The notes under the pieces were generated by a model. It did no database searches, was not told the origin of the DNA, and was given only the letters and a program-made list of their open reading frames with translations. Shown piece after piece: positions 8,367 through 16,815 of a DNA stretch of 64,000 nt. This DNA comes from Oscillospiraceae bacterium (lineage in GTDB: Bacteria; Bacillota; Clostridia; Oscillospirales; Ruminococcaceae). The stretch covers positions 1 to 64,000 of the forward strand of contig WRBI01000008.1 of NCBI GenBank assembly GCA_009784625.1. Reading direction: 5' to 3'. A program made the translations under genes and the position numbers. Numbering within the stretch: position 1 is the stretch's first letter; each line of letters begins with the position of its first letter.

Positions 8367-10768
8367 TACTTAAGACCCCAGATTTTTTCGGCGTAGTCGT
8401 TGATTGAGCGGTCGGCGCAAAATACCGCGCTTTGGGCGATGTTGGTCAGCGACATCTTCTGCCAGCGGTATTTATCCTGGAAGAGTTCCCCCGATTTGAT
8501 TCTGGCCGCACGGTAGTCGTCAAAATCAGCCAGGGTCATATAATAGTCGCTTCGGGTGAGCATGTCGCCCAGATCGTTGAACGGGTCGGCGAAGTCTTTG
8601 CGCAGGGCATCGACCGCCCGTTTGAGCACCGGGTTTTGATCGTAAAAGTACATGGGCTGATAGCCGCCCGCGCGGCGGGTCTCGACCTCGCCAGCAGTCA
8701 TCCCAAAGATCAGGATGTTTTCGCTGCCCACCGCGTCGTAGATTTCTACGTTGGCGCCGTCCATTGTCCCCAGGGTGATCGCGCCGTTTAACATCAGCTT
8801 CATGTTGCCGGTGCCGCTCGCTTCTGTTCCGGCCAGAGAAATCTGCTCGGAAATGTCAGACGCGGGCAGGAGCGCTTCCATCTTGGAAACATTGTAGTCT
8901 TCGATGAAGCAGACGTGCATCTTTTTGCGCAGGGCGGGATCGGCCTCGATGAGTTTTGAGATATCGCAGATCAGCTTGATGATCTGTTTGGCCATAAAGT
9001 AACCGGGGGCGGCTTTCGCGCCAAACAGGTAGGTGCGCGGGTGGAAGTCGGCGTTCGGGTTGTCTTTGAGGTACTGGTAGGTCGCGATGATTTCGAGCGC
9101 GTTGAGCTGTTGGCGTTTGTACTCGTGAAGCCGCTTTACCTGTACGTCAAAGATATGATCGGGGTCAAGGGCCAGCCCGGTGTTCCGCTTGATCATGGAG
9201 CAGAAGTCCTCTTTGTTGGCTTTGCGGCTGGCGGCCAGTTTGTCCAGGAAGGCGGTGTCGTTCTCAAACTTTTGCAGCAGGCCAAGGTTGTTCATGTCGT
9301 CGGCAAAATCTTCACCGATCGCCTCTTTAATCAGCTTGCCAAGGCTGGGATTGGCCTGCAGCAGCCAGCGGCGGGAGGCAATGCCGTTGGTGACATTTGT
9401 AAATTTTTCGGGGAATATATTGTAGAAGTTGTTGAATACATCATCCTTGAGGATTTGGGAGTGAAGCTTTGAAACGCCGTTGACGCAGTGGCTGCCGACT
9501 ACGGCCAGGTTGGCCATATGCACTTTGTTGTGCTGGAGGATGGCCATAGATGTGACGCTCTCATCGTTTTGGAAGTGGTGCTCGTACAGACTGTGGCAGT
9601 GGCGGCGGTTGATCTCGGTGATGATCGAGTAAATGCGCGGGATGAGTGCCTTGACCATTTCGGCGTCCCAGACTTCCATCGCTTCTTTCATAACCGTGTG
9701 GTTGGTGTAAGCGAATGTGCCCTTGACAATCGCCCAGGACGCGTCCCAGCTGTAGCCGCAGTCATCCAGCAAAAAGCGCATCATTTCGGGGATTGCCAAT
9801 GTCGGGTGGGTGTCGTTGATGTGGATCGCGTTCTTTTCTGCGAAGTTGTCGAATGTGCCGTAAACACCCATATGGCGGCGGCAGATATCCGAAATAGAGG
9901 CTGAACACAGAAAGTACTGCTGGCGCAGGCGGAGCATCTTGCCCTCTTGGTGGTTGTCGTTGGGGTAAAGCACTTTGCTGATCGCCTCGCCGTAAAAAGC
10001 GCGTTGTGAGGCCCCGGCAAAGTCGCCGCGGTTAAAGGCTTCCATATCCATCCCGGTCATGTTTCTGGCTTTCCAGACCCGCAAAAGGCTCATCCCGCCG
10101 TCGTAGCCGGGAACGTGAATGTCGTAGGGCACGGCCAAAACGGTGTCGTAACCGGTGTACTGCGTTAAGTGCTTGTCGTTTTCCCAGTACTCTTTGAGCT
10201 CGCCGCCAAAGCGGACTTCGACTTGATAACCCGGCTTGGTGGTCAGCCAGATTTCGCCGCCGGGCAGCCAGTTGTCCGGCAGCTCACTCTGCCAGCCGTC
10301 AATGATTTTTTGTTTAAAGATACCAAATTCGTAGAGGATGCAATAACCGGTGGCCAGGTATTTTTCGTTGGCGGCCGCATCCAGATAGCAGGCGGCCAGG
10401 CGGCCAAGGCCGCCGTTCCCCAGGCCGGCGTCCGGCTCCAGTTCATAAATGTCGTCCAGCTTGACCCGAAAGTCCTCGGACAGCGCCTGTTCCATCTCTT
10501 CGGCAATTCCAAGGCTGAACAGGGCGTTGCGCAGCGAGCGGCCAAGCAGGAACTCCATACTCAGGTAGTAGACTTGTTTTTTGCCCGCGCTCAAGTTGCC
10601 GGCCCAAAACTTTTTGCGTCTTTCAAACATGATGTCGTTGATCACCCGTACACAGGCCTGATAATAAATCTCGTTAGAAGCGGAGGCCAAGTCGCCCACG
10701 CCCATCCGGCGGGTCATCTTATCCCGCAAAAGCTGGGAAATCTCGCTCTTGTTAAATTCTTTTTTCAT
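8366..10768 (-). CDS. glgP: Glycogen/maltodextrin phosphorylase
   Basis: 800 residues, full length for GT35 phosphorylases. It releases glucose-1-phosphate from the non-reducing ends of alpha-1,4-glucans using pyridoxal phosphate. The cofactor lysine lies in GTGNMKLMLNGA, and the substrate loop GDVDGAN-type region reads TMDGANVEIYD. ATG 10768 is preferred, about ten bases after GGAGG; a TTG at 10786 overlaps that ribosome site. First gene of a three-gene operon with a strong promoter at 10819-10847. Confidence 0.96.
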   Translation of the reverse strand: MKKEFNKSEISQLLRDKMTRRMGVGDLASASNEIYYQACVRVINDIMFERRKKFWAGNLSAGKKQVYYLSMEFLLGRSLRNALFSLGIAEEMEQALSEDFRVKLDDIYELEPDAGLGNGGLGRLAACYLDAAANEKYLATGYCILYEFGIFKQKIIDGWQSELPDNWLPGGEIWLTTKPGYQVEVRFGGELKEYWENDKHLTQYTGYDTVLAVPYDIHVPGYDGGMSLLRVWKARNMTGMDMEAFNRGDFAGASQRAFYGEAISKVLYPNDNHQEGKMLRLRQQYFLCSASISDICRRHMGVYGTFDNFAEKNAIHINDTHPTLAIPEMMRFLLDDCGYSWDASWAIVKGTFAYTNHTVMKEAMEVWDAEMVKALIPRIYSIITEINRRHCHSLYEHHFQNDESVTSMAILQHNKVHMANLAVVGSHCVNGVSKLHSQILKDDVFNNFYNIFPEKFTNVTNGIASRRWLLQANPSLGKLIKEAIGEDFADDMNNLGLLQKFENDTAFLDKLAASRKANKEDFCSMIKRNTGLALDPDHIFDVQVKRLHEYKRQQLNALEIIATYQYLKDNPNADFHPRTYLFGAKAAPGYFMAKQIIKLICDISKLIEADPALRKKMHVCFIEDYNVSKMEALLPASDISEQISLAGTEASGTGNMKLMLNGAITLGTMDGANVEIYDAVGSENILIFGMTAGEVETRRAGGYQPMYFYDQNPVLKRAVDALRKDFADPFNDLGDMLTRSDYYMTLADFDDYRAARIKSGELFQDKYRWQKMSLTNIAQSAVFCADRSINDYAEKIWGLK

Positions 10769-10804
10769 CCCTGCCCATACCTCCAATTTCTGTTCTAATT
10801 CCGT

Positions 10805-10847
10805 GTATACCTTACTTTAGTATACCGCATCCCTACATTTTTTTCAA
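10805..10847 (-). promoter_or_regulatory. Promoter of the glycogen operon
   Basis: On the minus strand TTGAAA (10847-10842), 17 bases, TATACT (10824-10819). GTATAC occurs twice (10805-10810 and 10820-10825), the second overlapping the -10 box, giving a possible operator pair. The regulator is unknown. Confidence 0.7.
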
Positions 10848-10920
10848 TCATTCTCACGTAAAAGGGCAATAATTATTACAACCGTATGATCGCCCTCTTT
10901 TTTTCTTTCTCCGAATGCGT

Positions 10921-10926
10921 TATAAT
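10921..10926 (+). promoter_or_regulatory. Possible -10 box upstream of zapA
   Basis: A perfect TATAAT, but the -35 position 17 bases upstream is only a T-run. It is divergent from the glycogen promoter. Confidence 0.35.
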
Positions 10927-11018
10927 GTCTTTGTTCCATGTTCGACAAATCTTGCAAATAAATTGACCTTTCACATTACTCTTCTCCATTTTTATATGCA
11001 TATTATGAGGTGATTGAA

Positions 11019-11333
11019 TTGGCCAACCGAGTCGTGATTACGCTGGCCGGGGTGCGCTATCCCCTGCGAACGGTTGAGGACCCGGCATATGTGAACACGC
11101 TGGCCGGGGAGATGGATATTGCCCTGCGCAAAGTGATGGGCGAGGGCAACCTCAGCTTGAGCGAGGCTTTGATTTTGATCGGCCTTGAGTACTTGGATTC
11201 CTACAAGAAGGCGGACGTCAACTTAGACAACATGCGCAGTCAGATCGCCGAGTATATGGACGCGGTCAAACAAGCCGAAAGTGAGCTGGCCGAGGCAAAA
11301 AACGAAATCAAGCGGCTGAGGAAGAAAAATTGA
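11019..11333 (+). CDS. zapA: Cell division protein ZapA
   Basis: 104 residues. ZapA promotes FtsZ bundling at the division site. N-terminal strand block NRVVITLAGVRYPLRT, then a long C-terminal coiled coil rich in E, A and K. TTG 11019 is chosen over GTG 11010 because AGGTGA falls five bases upstream and the family N-terminus starts there. Its stop overlaps the U32 peptidase start by four bases. Confidence 0.88.
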   Translation: MANRVVITLAGVRYPLRTVEDPAYVNTLAGEMDIALRKVMGEGNLSLSEALILIGLEYLDSYKKADVNLDNMRSQIAEYMDAVKQAESELAEAKNEIKRLRKKN

Positions 11334-13501
11334 CCGTTGACAATGTACAATTGACAATGAAAGAGTCCGCCATGCGGACAAATTTAAAAAACCATCGCGA
11401 AGCGATACCGCAACTGTCAACTGTCAACTGTCAACTGTCAACTGTCGAAATCCTCGCCCCGGCCGGAAGTGATGAAAGCCTAACCGCCGCTGTCCGCACC
11501 GGGGCGGATGCCGTTTATTTGGGCGGCGGGGAACTCAACGCCCGGCGGTCAGCCAAAAACTTTGACGACGCCGGCCTTGCCCGGGCCGTCTCTTACTGCC
11601 ATGCGCGGGAGGTTAAAGTTTATCTCACACTCAACACAATGGTGCTTGAGCGGGAGTTAAGCCAAGCGCTTTGCGTGCTCGAAGAGGCCTGCGCGCTGGG
11701 GGTTGACGCGGTAATTGTGGCCGACCCCGGGCTGGCATCGCTGGCCAGGCGTGTCTGCCCCGGCCTCCCCCTGTTCGCATCCACACAGATGGCGGTGACC
11801 GGGCCGCGGGGGGCGCTCGCCCTGCAGGAGCTCGGTTTTTCCCGCGTTGTGCTGGCGCGGGAGATGTCCCTTGATGAGATTCGCGCGGTCGCACAGTCCT
11901 GCTCTATCGAGCTGGAAGTTTTCGTTCACGGTGCGCTTTGCATGAGCGTTTCTGGGCAGTGTTACCTTTCCTCACTGATCGGCGGCCGAAGCGGAAACCG
12001 CGGGCTGTGCGCACAGCCCTGCCGCCTGCCGTTTGCGTTTGAAAGTCAGTCTCACGCCTTGTCCCTCAAAGACCTCAGCCTGATTGACCGGATGGCTGAG
12101 CTGGCGGATGCCGGCGTGACCAGCCTGAAAATTGAAGGGCGGATGAAGCGCCCCGAATATGTGGCCGGGGCGGTGACAGCCTGCCGCAATGCGCTGGCCG
12201 GGCAGGCATACGACTTGGATGAACTGGCCGCTCTTTTCTCGCGGGACGGCTTCACACAGGGATATTTAGACGGTAAGCGGGGCGCGAAAATGTTTGGCAT
12301 CCGCCGAAAAGAAGACGTGACCGGCGCCTCCCCCGCCCTGTTGGCCAAATATGGCGCGCTCTACCAAAAAGAGCGGGGCGCGGTCCCGGTTGATTTTCAC
12401 CTGACCTTATCCCACGGCCAACCGGCCGAGCTGACCGCAGCCGATATGGACGGCAACACCGTCCGCGTGACGGGGGATATCCCCGCTCCGGCCATCACCT
12501 CCCCCACAGGCCCGGACAAAGCGGCAGCTGCGCTCTCAAAGGCCGGCGGCACTTTCTTTATTCCGGGCAAAATCACCTGTGACCTTTCGCCCGGTTTGAT
12601 TTTGCCGGCCTCCGGGCTGAACGCGCTCCGCCGCGAGTCCCTTGCGCAATTATCGGCCATCCGCCACCGGCTTTCCCCTCTGCCGTTTAAACGGGAAGAT
12701 GCCACGCGATCACTGGATTTTCCCGCCCGGCCACTCACCGGTCATCCGCCTGAAATTCGGGTGCGGCTGGCGTCTGCCGAACAGCTTTCCGGGCTGGATG
12801 CCGGCTCAATCCACTTTATTTCGATGCCCGTCGATCAAATCGAAAAGCTGAGCGAAGACATGCTTTCCCGCTATAAGAGCGCGCTGGCCGCCGAGCTGCC
12901 CAAGTACGAGTTTGGCGGGAACGCAAATCTGTCCGCCCGGCTTGAGGCGCTTCGGGATGCCGGAGTTACCCGCGCGCTGGCCGGGTCGCTGGCCGCAATC
13001 AAACTGGCCACCGAGACGAGATTTACCGCCCACGGTGACTTTTCGCTCAACATTGCGAACACACCGGCACTTGTCGCCTGTCGCGAACACGGCTTGGCCG
13101 ACTCGCTCCTTTCGTTCGAGCTTGCGCTGACTTCTGCTAAAAAGCTGGGGGACACCCTGCCGCGCGGGGTGATCGGATACGGACACCTGCCACTCATGCA
13201 TTTGCGAAACTGCCCGGCCAAGGCATTTGGCGGCTGCAGCGGCTGCGGCTTCCCCAGTCTGCGAGACCGCAAGGGCAGTGACTTTTTCTTAGCCTGTACA
13301 AATGGCGAAGCGGCTATGTACAACCACATCCCCCTTTGGATAGGCGACAAGGCCATGGACTTTACAGGGTTGGACTTTCTGACCCTTTACTTTACCCGGG
13401 AATCCAGCGGGCAAATCGCCGAAGTGATCGCCCGGTTTCGGGAGGGCAGGCCGACTGTTGGCCCGTTCACCCGCGGACTTTACTACCGGGGAGTCAAATA
13501 A
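11330..13501 (+). CDS. U32 family peptidase / RNA-modification-type protein
   Basis: 723 residues. The U32 core starts near residue 40 with VEILAPAGSDESLTAAVRTG and the GADAVYLGGG motif; the U32 signature region around VFVHGALCMSVSGQCYLSS and the GNRGLCAQPCR cysteine cluster are present. U32 proteins include collagenase-like peptidases and tRNA/rRNA hydroxylases (RlhA, TrhP), so the enzymatic role is open. The only good start is TTG 11330, overlapping the zapA stop with GAGGA seven bases upstream. The first ~40 residues are therefore encoded by a dispersed repeat, including two copies of a CQLSTV block. Confidence 0.88.
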   Translation: MTVDNVQLTMKESAMRTNLKNHREAIPQLSTVNCQLSTVEILAPAGSDESLTAAVRTGADAVYLGGGELNARRSAKNFDDAGLARAVSYCHAREVKVYLTLNTMVLERELSQALCVLEEACALGVDAVIVADPGLASLARRVCPGLPLFASTQMAVTGPRGALALQELGFSRVVLAREMSLDEIRAVAQSCSIELEVFVHGALCMSVSGQCYLSSLIGGRSGNRGLCAQPCRLPFAFESQSHALSLKDLSLIDRMAELADAGVTSLKIEGRMKRPEYVAGAVTACRNALAGQAYDLDELAALFSRDGFTQGYLDGKRGAKMFGIRRKEDVTGASPALLAKYGALYQKERGAVPVDFHLTLSHGQPAELTAADMDGNTVRVTGDIPAPAITSPTGPDKAAAALSKAGGTFFIPGKITCDLSPGLILPASGLNALRRESLAQLSAIRHRLSPLPFKREDATRSLDFPARPLTGHPPEIRVRLASAEQLSGLDAGSIHFISMPVDQIEKLSEDMLSRYKSALAAELPKYEFGGNANLSARLEALRDAGVTRALAGSLAAIKLATETRFTAHGDFSLNIANTPALVACREHGLADSLLSFELALTSAKKLGDTLPRGVIGYGHLPLMHLRNCPAKAFGGCSGCGFPSLRDRKGSDFFLACTNGEAAMYNHIPLWIGDKAMDFTGLDFLTLYFTRESSGQIAEVIARFREGRPTVGPFTRGLYYRGVK
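11333..11446. repeat. Dispersed heptad-arm/double-hairpin element, copy 2 (translated)
   Basis: Left arm of GACAATG/CAATTGA units, hairpin GTCCGCcatGCGGAC, AT spacer, hairpin ATCGCgaaGCGAT, right arm CAACTGT repeated four times at seven-base steps. It lies wholly inside the U32 reading frame without a stop. Confidence 0.85.
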
Positions 13502-13517
13502 CTTTAAGGAGACAGCC

Positions 13518-13955
13518 ATGAACCTTTTAAAAGTCAAAAAGCTAAGCGACCGGGCGGTTTTGCCAACCCGCGCCACCGAGCAGAGCGCCGGGGCTGATCT
13601 GCACGCTTGCCTGGAAAGCCCGCTGCTCCTCCCCGCCGGCGGGATGGCGGTGGTGCCGGTCGGGATCGCTTTAGAAATCTCACCTGGCTGGGCCGGGTTT
13701 GTCTTTGGCCGCAGCGGCCTTGGCATCAAACACGGAATTGTCCCCTCCAACGCGGTTGGGGTGATTGACGCCGACTACCGCGGTCAGGTGCAGGTCGGAC
13801 TGATCAATCACGGCAAGGAGGATTACCTCATCCAGCCGGGCGAGCGGATCGCGCAGCTGATCTTGCTGCCGGTCGGGATGGCTAAAATCGTCGAAGCGCA
13901 AATCCTGTCCGATACCACCCGCGGCACAGGCGGGTTTGGCTCGACCGGCAGGTAG
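13518..13955 (+). CDS. dut: dUTP diphosphatase
   Basis: 145 residues, trimeric dUTPase. It hydrolyses dUTP to dUMP and pyrophosphate, keeping uracil out of DNA and feeding dTMP synthesis. All five motifs are seen: SAGADLHA, GRSGLGIKHGI, the catalytic-Asp motif NAVGVIDADYRGQVQVG, GERIAQLIL and the C-terminal P-loop-like RGTGGFGSTG. ATG 13518 follows AAGGAGA; an in-frame start at 13458 would lie inside the U32 gene. Confidence 0.96.
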   Translation: MNLLKVKKLSDRAVLPTRATEQSAGADLHACLESPLLLPAGGMAVVPVGIALEISPGWAGFVFGRSGLGIKHGIVPSNAVGVIDADYRGQVQVGLINHGKEDYLIQPGERIAQLILLPVGMAKIVEAQILSDTTRGTGGFGSTGR

Positions 13956-13981
13956 TATAATCGACGTACTTGAAAATCGCG

Positions 13982-14050
13982 AGGATTTTTTCGCCCGGCA
14001 AAGACGGCGGCGCAGGCGGGCTTCTTGATACCGTCGTCATGCGCCCATAC
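13982..14050 (+). repeat. Duplicated leader-like element, copy A
   Basis: A 69-base block about 84% identical to 15402-15468 upstream of mreB (58 matches, one single-base indel). Conserved parts include GGCAAAG, CGGCGGCG, GGGCTTCTT and ATGCGCCCATAC. Differences do not follow codon positions and the indel shifts frame, so it looks like RNA or DNA structure rather than a gene. Confidence 0.7.
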
Positions 14051-14084
14051 AAATAGTACCCATCAATGAGGATGACGCGGCAGG

Positions 14085-14663
14085 GTGGAAAAAGACCGCG
14101 ATGATGGGGCGATTTTTAAGTTCGTTGACTATAAATCTGAAAGCGACGGTGACCCCGCGATGGAATACCTGACATTGTACATGCCTTTTGAGGGGCCCGC
14201 GCTCCTGCTTTTTATCCTCTCTCAGGTTTTGATATGGGGGATGTGCGTTTACGCGGTCTTTTTGGGCCGAAAGAGATACCGGCAAATTATGCGGCTCCCG
14301 CCGGTCGGTGTGACTTATACATTTGACATCCAACGCTACAGCAAATACAACCGCTCTAAAAAATTTGACTACACAGCTTTTGAGCCGGGCGATACCGTCA
14401 CTTTTTGTGCGCAAAAAGTGCGCAGGCTGAACATGCGATCTCTCCCTGTTCTTGGAACTGTGCTGGCCGCAAACAGCGAGATCATAAAAATTAAGGGCAG
14501 ATGCCGCACCCACCCGAAACACGGCACCCTGCCGGACAGCGCGCGGTACGATGGCCGGTTTTTAATCAGCAACGACACCCTTTTTTATCTTTTCAGTCAG
14601 AAAAGCTCGAAAAGACGTTCCCACAACATAGCTGCACATCTCATTAATATGGATCAAAATTAA
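14085..14663 (+). CDS. Uncharacterised single-span membrane protein
   Basis: 192 residues, family not recognised. One hydrophobic segment (about residues 32-58, ALLLFILSQVLIWGMCVY and onward) is followed by a basic stretch (GRKRYRQ) and a ~130-residue soluble domain with TYTFDIQRY and the segment KVRRLNMRSLPVLG. GTG 14085 has GAGGA about 11 bases upstream; ATG 14160 is an alternative that keeps the membrane segment. It lies between dut and maf and directly after the duplicated leader-like element. It may be lineage specific. Confidence 0.6.
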   Translation: MEKDRDDGAIFKFVDYKSESDGDPAMEYLTLYMPFEGPALLLFILSQVLIWGMCVYAVFLGRKRYRQIMRLPPVGVTYTFDIQRYSKYNRSKKFDYTAFEPGDTVTFCAQKVRRLNMRSLPVLGTVLAANSEIIKIKGRCRTHPKHGTLPDSARYDGRFLISNDTLFYLFSQKSSKRRSHNIAAHLINMDQN

Positions 14664-14673
14664 GGAGACCACT

Positions 14674-15222
14674 ATGCTCATATTAGCCAGTGCATCCCCC
14701 CGCCGCCGCGAACTGCTCGGGTATGTTAACTCTAACTTTGCCGCGATATCCCTTGATTTGGATGAAAGCCTGCCGCCCGATACCCCTCCCCGCGAGGGAG
14801 CCGAAATCCTTGCCCTGCGAAAAGCCAGGGCGGCGGCGCAAATCCGTCCGGGTGACACGGTGATCGGCGCGGACACAATCGTTGCCCTGGACGGCGTTAT
14901 CTACGGCAAGCCGGAAGATACGGCCGACGCTTTTCGAATTTTGCGCGCGCTTTCAGGGCGGGAACATACGGTTTACACCGGGGTGGCCATTGTCGGCCCA
15001 TCCGGCGAGCGAGTCTTCTCGGAGGCGACCGCGGTGCGGTTTATCGAGTTGAGTGACGCGCAGATTTCGGCTTATATTACAACCGGCGACCCGATGGATA
15101 AGGCCGGCGCTTACGGGATTCAAGGCCGGGGCGCACTCTTTGTCAGCGGGATCACCGGCGACTTTTACAATGTAATGGGTCTGCCGGTCTGCCGCCTGGC
15201 CGCCGAACTCGCGTCCTTGTAA
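14674..15222 (+). CDS. maf: Maf-like nucleoside triphosphate pyrophosphatase
   Basis: 182 residues. Maf proteins hydrolyse non-canonical or pyrimidine NTPs and were first linked to septum formation. Visible motifs: ILASASPRRRELL at the start, GADTIV in the middle and KAGAYGIQG near residue 150. ATG 14674 follows AAGGAGACCACT. It precedes mreB, the usual maf-mre linkage, but a promoter and long leader separate them. Confidence 0.94.
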   Translation: MLILASASPRRRELLGYVNSNFAAISLDLDESLPPDTPPREGAEILALRKARAAAQIRPGDTVIGADTIVALDGVIYGKPEDTADAFRILRALSGREHTVYTGVAIVGPSGERVFSEATAVRFIELSDAQISAYITTGDPMDKAGAYGIQGRGALFVSGITGDFYNVMGLPVCRLAAELASL

Positions 15223-15609
15223 AGGTTTTACGAAAATGTTTGCCCTTCATCTGCCGGCTTGGGGAGAACCGCAAAATATCCGGCGTTCACATTTTGTTGT
15301 TGAGGAAACGTAAAAAAACGGTTATAATGGTAAAGATAAGTATAAGATTGAGTCAGGATATGTTATAGTCTCTCGCTTCAAAATCAACCCGGCATTTGTG
15401 GGGATTTTTCGTTGGGCAAAGCCGGCGGCGAAGATGGGCTTCTTAATACCGTCGTTATGCGCCCATACAGCTGCTGACGGCAGAGCACCCGGTGAGGGGA
15501 GCAAAGCCCGGCGTAAAAAAGACCGCAAGAGCGTGTTGATTTTAGAGCAAAGCGACTATATGATAACCGGTAGCCGCAAAGTGGCTGGTAACTAGAAAGG
15601 GGCAAGACA
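15223..15609 (+). promoter_or_regulatory. mreB promoter and long leader
   Basis: A 387-base gap without a convincing gene. A promoter is clear: TTGAGG (15300-15305), 17 bases, TATAAT (15323-15328). It gives a leader of about 275 bases containing copy B of the duplicated element (15402-15468) and then a GC-rich section with CTGC-TGACG-GCAG and two GCAAAGCC motifs. An open frame of 65 codons from 15398 crosses it but has no ribosome site. Confidence 0.65.
15402..15468 (+). repeat. Duplicated leader-like element, copy B
   Basis: Partner of 13982-14050. Similarity may continue weakly to 15560, where AAAAAGACCGC and GACTATA recur with the same spacing in both copies. The ends GATGGGC (15433-15439) and GCCCAT (15461-15466) can pair. 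Confidence 0.7.
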
Positions 15610-16623
15610 GTGTTTTCGAAAGACATCGGAATAGATTTGGGTACGGCCAACACTCTTGTATTTATGCGGGGAAAGGGAATCATCCTGCGCGAACCCTCGG
15701 TGGTTGCGGTGGATGTGCGCACCGACACCGTCCGTTATGTGGGAAAAGAAGCCAAAGAGGTTATCGGCCGGACCCCCGGCTCAATCGTGGCCGTCCGCCC
15801 GCTGAAGGACGGCGTCATCGCCGACTTTGATATTACCTCCAGTATGCTTCAAATCTTCATCAAAAAAGTGATGAACAATACATTCCTCAACCGGCCGCGG
15901 ATCATCATCTGCATCCCCTCCGGGGTGACCGACGTCGAGCGCCGGGCGGTCAAAGAGGCTGCGTTTAAGGCGGGGGCAAAGCAGGTGTCCATCCTCGAAG
16001 AACCAATGGCCGCGGCAATCGGCGCCAACCTGCCGGTCGCCGAAGCAACAGGCAGTATGGTGGTCGATATCGGCGGCGGGACAACCGAAGTAGCGGTTAT
16101 CTCACTGGGCGGGATCGTCGCCTCCCGTTCGGTCCGGGTGGCCGGGGATGAGCTTGACAGCGCGATTATCGCCTACATCAAAAAGAACTACAATCTGCTC
16201 ATCGGCGAGCGCACCGCCGAAAATATTAAGATCGAAGTCGGTTCGGCTTACCCTTACGAGGGGGAGGAGCCCTATGAGATCAAGGGGCGCAATCTGGTTG
16301 ACGGCCTGCCCAAAAATGTCTTTATCACCCCGGAAGAGATTCGCCGGGCCATCGCCGACCCAATCGCCTCCATTATGGACGCAATCCGCACCACACTTGA
16401 GCGGACACCGCCCGAGCTTGCTTCCGACATCATCGATCACGGAATCACCCTGACCGGCGGCGGCGCGATGCTGCGCGGGCTGGACGCGCTGATCACCCAG
16501 GAAACCGGGATGCCGGTGTATATTGCTGAAAACCCCCTGGACTGCGTGGCCGAAGGCACGGGCAAGGCGCTGGACAACATCCGTTTAATGGAAGATATCC
16601 GCGCGAATGACGAGAAACGGTGA
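15610..16623 (+). CDS. mreB: Rod shape-determining protein MreB
   Basis: 337 residues, bacterial actin homologue. It polymerises under the membrane and guides the elongation wall-synthesis machinery. Phosphate-1 motif DLGTANT at the start, phosphate-2 [11 protein letters not shown] in the middle, adenosine motif GGGAMLRGL near the C-terminus. GTG 15610 follows GAAAGGGGC. First gene of mreBCD-mrdA. Mbl-type paralogues look alike, but the operon position supports MreB. Confidence 0.95.
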   Translation: MFSKDIGIDLGTANTLVFMRGKGIILREPSVVAVDVRTDTVRYVGKEAKEVIGRTPGSIVAVRPLKDGVIADFDITSSMLQIFIKKVMNNTFLNRPRIIICIPSGVTDVERRAVKEAAFKAGAKQVSILEEPMAAAIGANLPVAEATGSMVVDIGGGTTEVAVISLGGIVASRSVRVAGDELDSAIIAYIKKNYNLLIGERTAENIKIEVGSAYPYEGEEPYEIKGRNLVDGLPKNVFITPEEIRRAIADPIASIMDAIRTTLERTPPELASDIIDHGITLTGGGAMLRGLDALITQETGMPVYIAENPLDCVAEGTGKALDNIRLMEDIRANDEKR

Positions 16624-16634
16624 TGCCGATTTTC

Positions 16635-16797
16635 AATTAACAATTAATAATGAACAATGAACAATGAATGTGTCCGCTATGCGGACTATTCAAAATAAAA
16701 TCGCAGAGCCAGCGGCAGTCCGTACGAACTTAGCGATACCATCATTGTCAACGGTCAATCAATTATTAATTGTTATTTGTTAATTGTTAATTGACAA
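16635..16797. repeat. Dispersed element, copy 3 (enlarged)
   Basis: Arms of CAATTAA/CAATGAA heptads left and TTAATTGT-type right, hairpin GTCCGCtatGCGGAC, AT spacer, and a second, expanded stem section with AGCCAGCGGCAGTCC before GCGATACC. Longest copy, about 160 bases, between mreB and mreC. Confidence 0.85.
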
Positions 16798-16815
16798 AGG
16801 GGGGTGTTGCTGAAT

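Noticed and set aside
7380-8396. 338-codon plus-strand frame opposite the GH13 gene
   Set aside because: Antisense shadow of a GC-rich gene with clear catalytic motifs on the other strand; no ribosome site or family pattern.
11400-11446. CRISPR-like array in the CAACTGT tandem units
   Set aside because: Units are seven bases with no spacers and no cas genes are present; they are arms of the dispersed element.
14085-14135. Protein-level homology between the orphan gene's start and the 65-codon frame before mreB
   Set aside because: Both read K-K/E-K-D-R...DY in the same phase, but identity outside the AAAAAGACCGC and GACTATA blocks is about 40%, too weak to claim.
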